DNA of 17,656 nt from Candidatus Omnitrophica bacterium UBA1443 (lineage in GTDB: Bacteria; Omnitrophota; Omnitrophia; Omnitrophales; Aquincolibacteriaceae), in the NCBI GenBank assembly GCA_002329545.1, contig DCTJ01000085.1, positions 19,598-37,253 of the forward strand, written 5' to 3'. The number at the start of each line of letters is the position of its first letter. The first letter of the stretch is position 1. Positions 16,572 to 17,656 of the stretch are shown one piece after another. The translations under genes were made by a program, and so were the position numbers. The notes beneath the pieces were generated by a model. It saw only the letters and a list, made by a program, of their open reading frames with translations, searched no databases and was not told the origin of the DNA.

Positions 16572-17656
16572 ATCCAATCCCTTTAAGATTCTTTTTAATC
16601 TCTACTTCCAGCTTATGTGACTTTTTGAATTGATCGGCAAGGTCTGCGGTTAAGCGCTTCATTTTTTCATCAAACGCCTCGCTGTCTTCTTCCTGAACCT
16701 CAGTGCCCACATACCGTCCGGGTGTGAGAATATGCCCGTGCTTTCTGACTTCCTCAAGCTTGGCCGACTTGCAAAAACCGGCAATGTCCGCGTATTTGCC
16801 GTTTTTAGAACGCCACGCGTGATAGGTGCCGGATATTTTCCCGATCTCTTCCGGCGTCAACTCGCGGTGCCTACGGTCAATCATCACGCCCATGTTGCGT
16901 GCATCAATGAACAGGATTTCGCCTTTGCGGTCTCTAAATTTGTGATTTTTTCTATCGCGGGATATAAACCACAAACAGACTGGAATCATCGTGTTATAAA
17001 AAAGCTGCGAGGGGAGCGCGATCATACAATCCACAAGGTCGGCTTCAATAATATTTTTGCGGATATCTCCTTCACCGGCAGTGTTGGACGACATGGAGCC
17101 ATTGGCCAGGACAAAACCTGCCATACCGGTCGGCGAAAGATGATGAATAAAGTGTTGCACCCACGCAAAGTTGGCATTGCCAATAGGAGGCGTGCCGTAT
17201 TTCCAGCGCACATCTTCACACAACATTTCACCCTTCCAGTCGCTGTCGTTAAAAGGCGGATTGGCCAGCACAAAATCAGCCTTTAAATCCTTGTGCGCGT
17301 CGTTAAGAAAACTGCCTTCATTGTTCCAGGCAATGTTGGCGTCTATCCCGCGAATGGCCAAATTCATCTTGCAGAGCCGCCAGGTGGTCTGGTTCGATTC
17401 CTGGCCATAAACGGAAATATCGCCGATTCGTCCGCCGTGTGCTTCCACAAACTTTTCACTCTGCACAAACATCCCGCCGGATCCGCAACATGGATCAAAG
17501 ACGCGACCCTTGTATGGCTCCAACATTTCCACGAGCAACTGAACGATACACCTCGCCGTATAGAATTGCCCGCCTTTTTTGCCTTCGGCATAGGCAAACT
17601 GACCCAGGAAATATTCATACACCCGACCCAGAATATCCTTGCTTTTGTTTTCTTTG
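16558..17656 (-). CDS. hsdM: Type I restriction-modification DNA methyltransferase HsdM (N-terminus beyond window)
   Basis: The open frame runs off the right edge, and the first visible residues, [21 protein letters not shown], are the HsdM family's helix before the catalytic domain. The GTG within this stretch (17622) is therefore an internal Val, not the start. About 365 residues are visible; the family averages about 500, so the N-terminal HsdM_N domain lies outside. The adenine-N6 methyltransferase motifs are clear: the SAM-binding [10 protein letters not shown] (motif I) and the catalytic ANPPFN (NPPF, motif IV). [18 protein letters not shown] precedes motif I as usual. The C-terminus carries [10 protein letters not shown], a type I HsdM feature, then a charged helix. 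HsdM works as M2S with HsdS to methylate the host site and to protect it from HsdR. The gene heads the operon seen here. Confidence 0.96.
   Translation of the reverse strand, partial: KENKSKDILGRVYEYFLGQFAYAEGKKGGQFYTARCIVQLLVEMLEPYKGRVFDPCCGSGGMFVQSEKFVEAHGGRIGDISVYGQESNQTTWRLCKMNLAIRGIDANIAWNNEGSFLNDAHKDLKADFVLANPPFNDSDWKGEMLCEDVRWKYGTPPIGNANFAWVQHFIHHLSPTGMAGFVLANGSMSSNTAGEGDIRKNIIEADLVDCMIALPSQLFYNTMIPVCLWFISRDRKNHKFRDRKGEILFIDARNMGVMIDRRHRELTPEEIGKISGTYHAWRSKNGKYADIAGFCKSAKLEEVRKHGHILTPGRYVGTEVQEEDSEAFDEKMKRLTADLADQFKKSHKLEVEIKKNLKGIGYEIK

Overview
The window looks like chromosomal DNA from an uncultivated Gram-negative-type bacterium of roughly balanced GC content. No gene names the taxon. 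The small Cys-rich DUF6485-type protein and the secreted Lys-rich protein with GW-x-x-GKKTGW motifs resemble what I remember from Omnitrophota and related candidate phyla; this is a hint only. Nearly every gene is on the minus strand, so transcription runs from high to low coordinates.

Region 1 (1-7148) is housekeeping in character. An apparent operon starts at 7148 and runs SDR oxidoreductase, TrmH/SpoU RNA methyltransferase, acylphosphatase, metallophosphoesterase, NAD-dependent DNA ligase (ligA) and a hexapeptide acetyltransferase, with overlaps or short gaps. One plus-strand gene (DUF6901-like, to 2103) converges on it. It is followed by a XerD-type tyrosine recombinase (325-1248) with its own hairpin terminator, and by the 5' part of a signal-peptide protein (1-212) behind a promoter that would give a leaderless or almost leaderless mRNA.

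Region 2 (7165-8105) is a compact transcription unit with an extended -10 promoter at 8028-8036, a 65-residue Cys-rich DUF6485-like protein, a secreted Lys/Glu-rich coiled-coil protein and a strong terminator at 7165-7208. A second terminator at 8064-8105 closes the unit upstream of it.

Region 3 (8216-17656) is a defence island. The minus-strand order is hsdM (cut by the window edge), a DUF1016/YhcG-type PDDEXK nuclease, a 73-residue small protein, hsdS, an unknown 174-residue protein, a HEPN-like gene broken by one amber codon, and hsdR. Most junctions are ATGA, TAATG or comparably short overlaps, so the genes were probably translated as one coupled unit. HsdR is about 1200 residues instead of the usual 1000-1060, because a LexA/UmuD-like S24 peptidase domain is fused at its C-terminus. 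A TPR/SEC-C gene lies downstream. It and hsdR are each followed, just past the stop codon, by a near-identical 37-38 bp non-coding repeat.

HsdM, HsdS and HsdR would form a type I restriction-modification complex. The DUF1016 nuclease, the two unknown small proteins, the HEPN-like gene and the S24 extension are accessory layers with no role that the sequence alone can settle. The strongest leads are the HsdR-S24 fusion, the amber-split HEPN-like gene with its catalytic-type motif preserved after the stop, and the paired downstream repeats.
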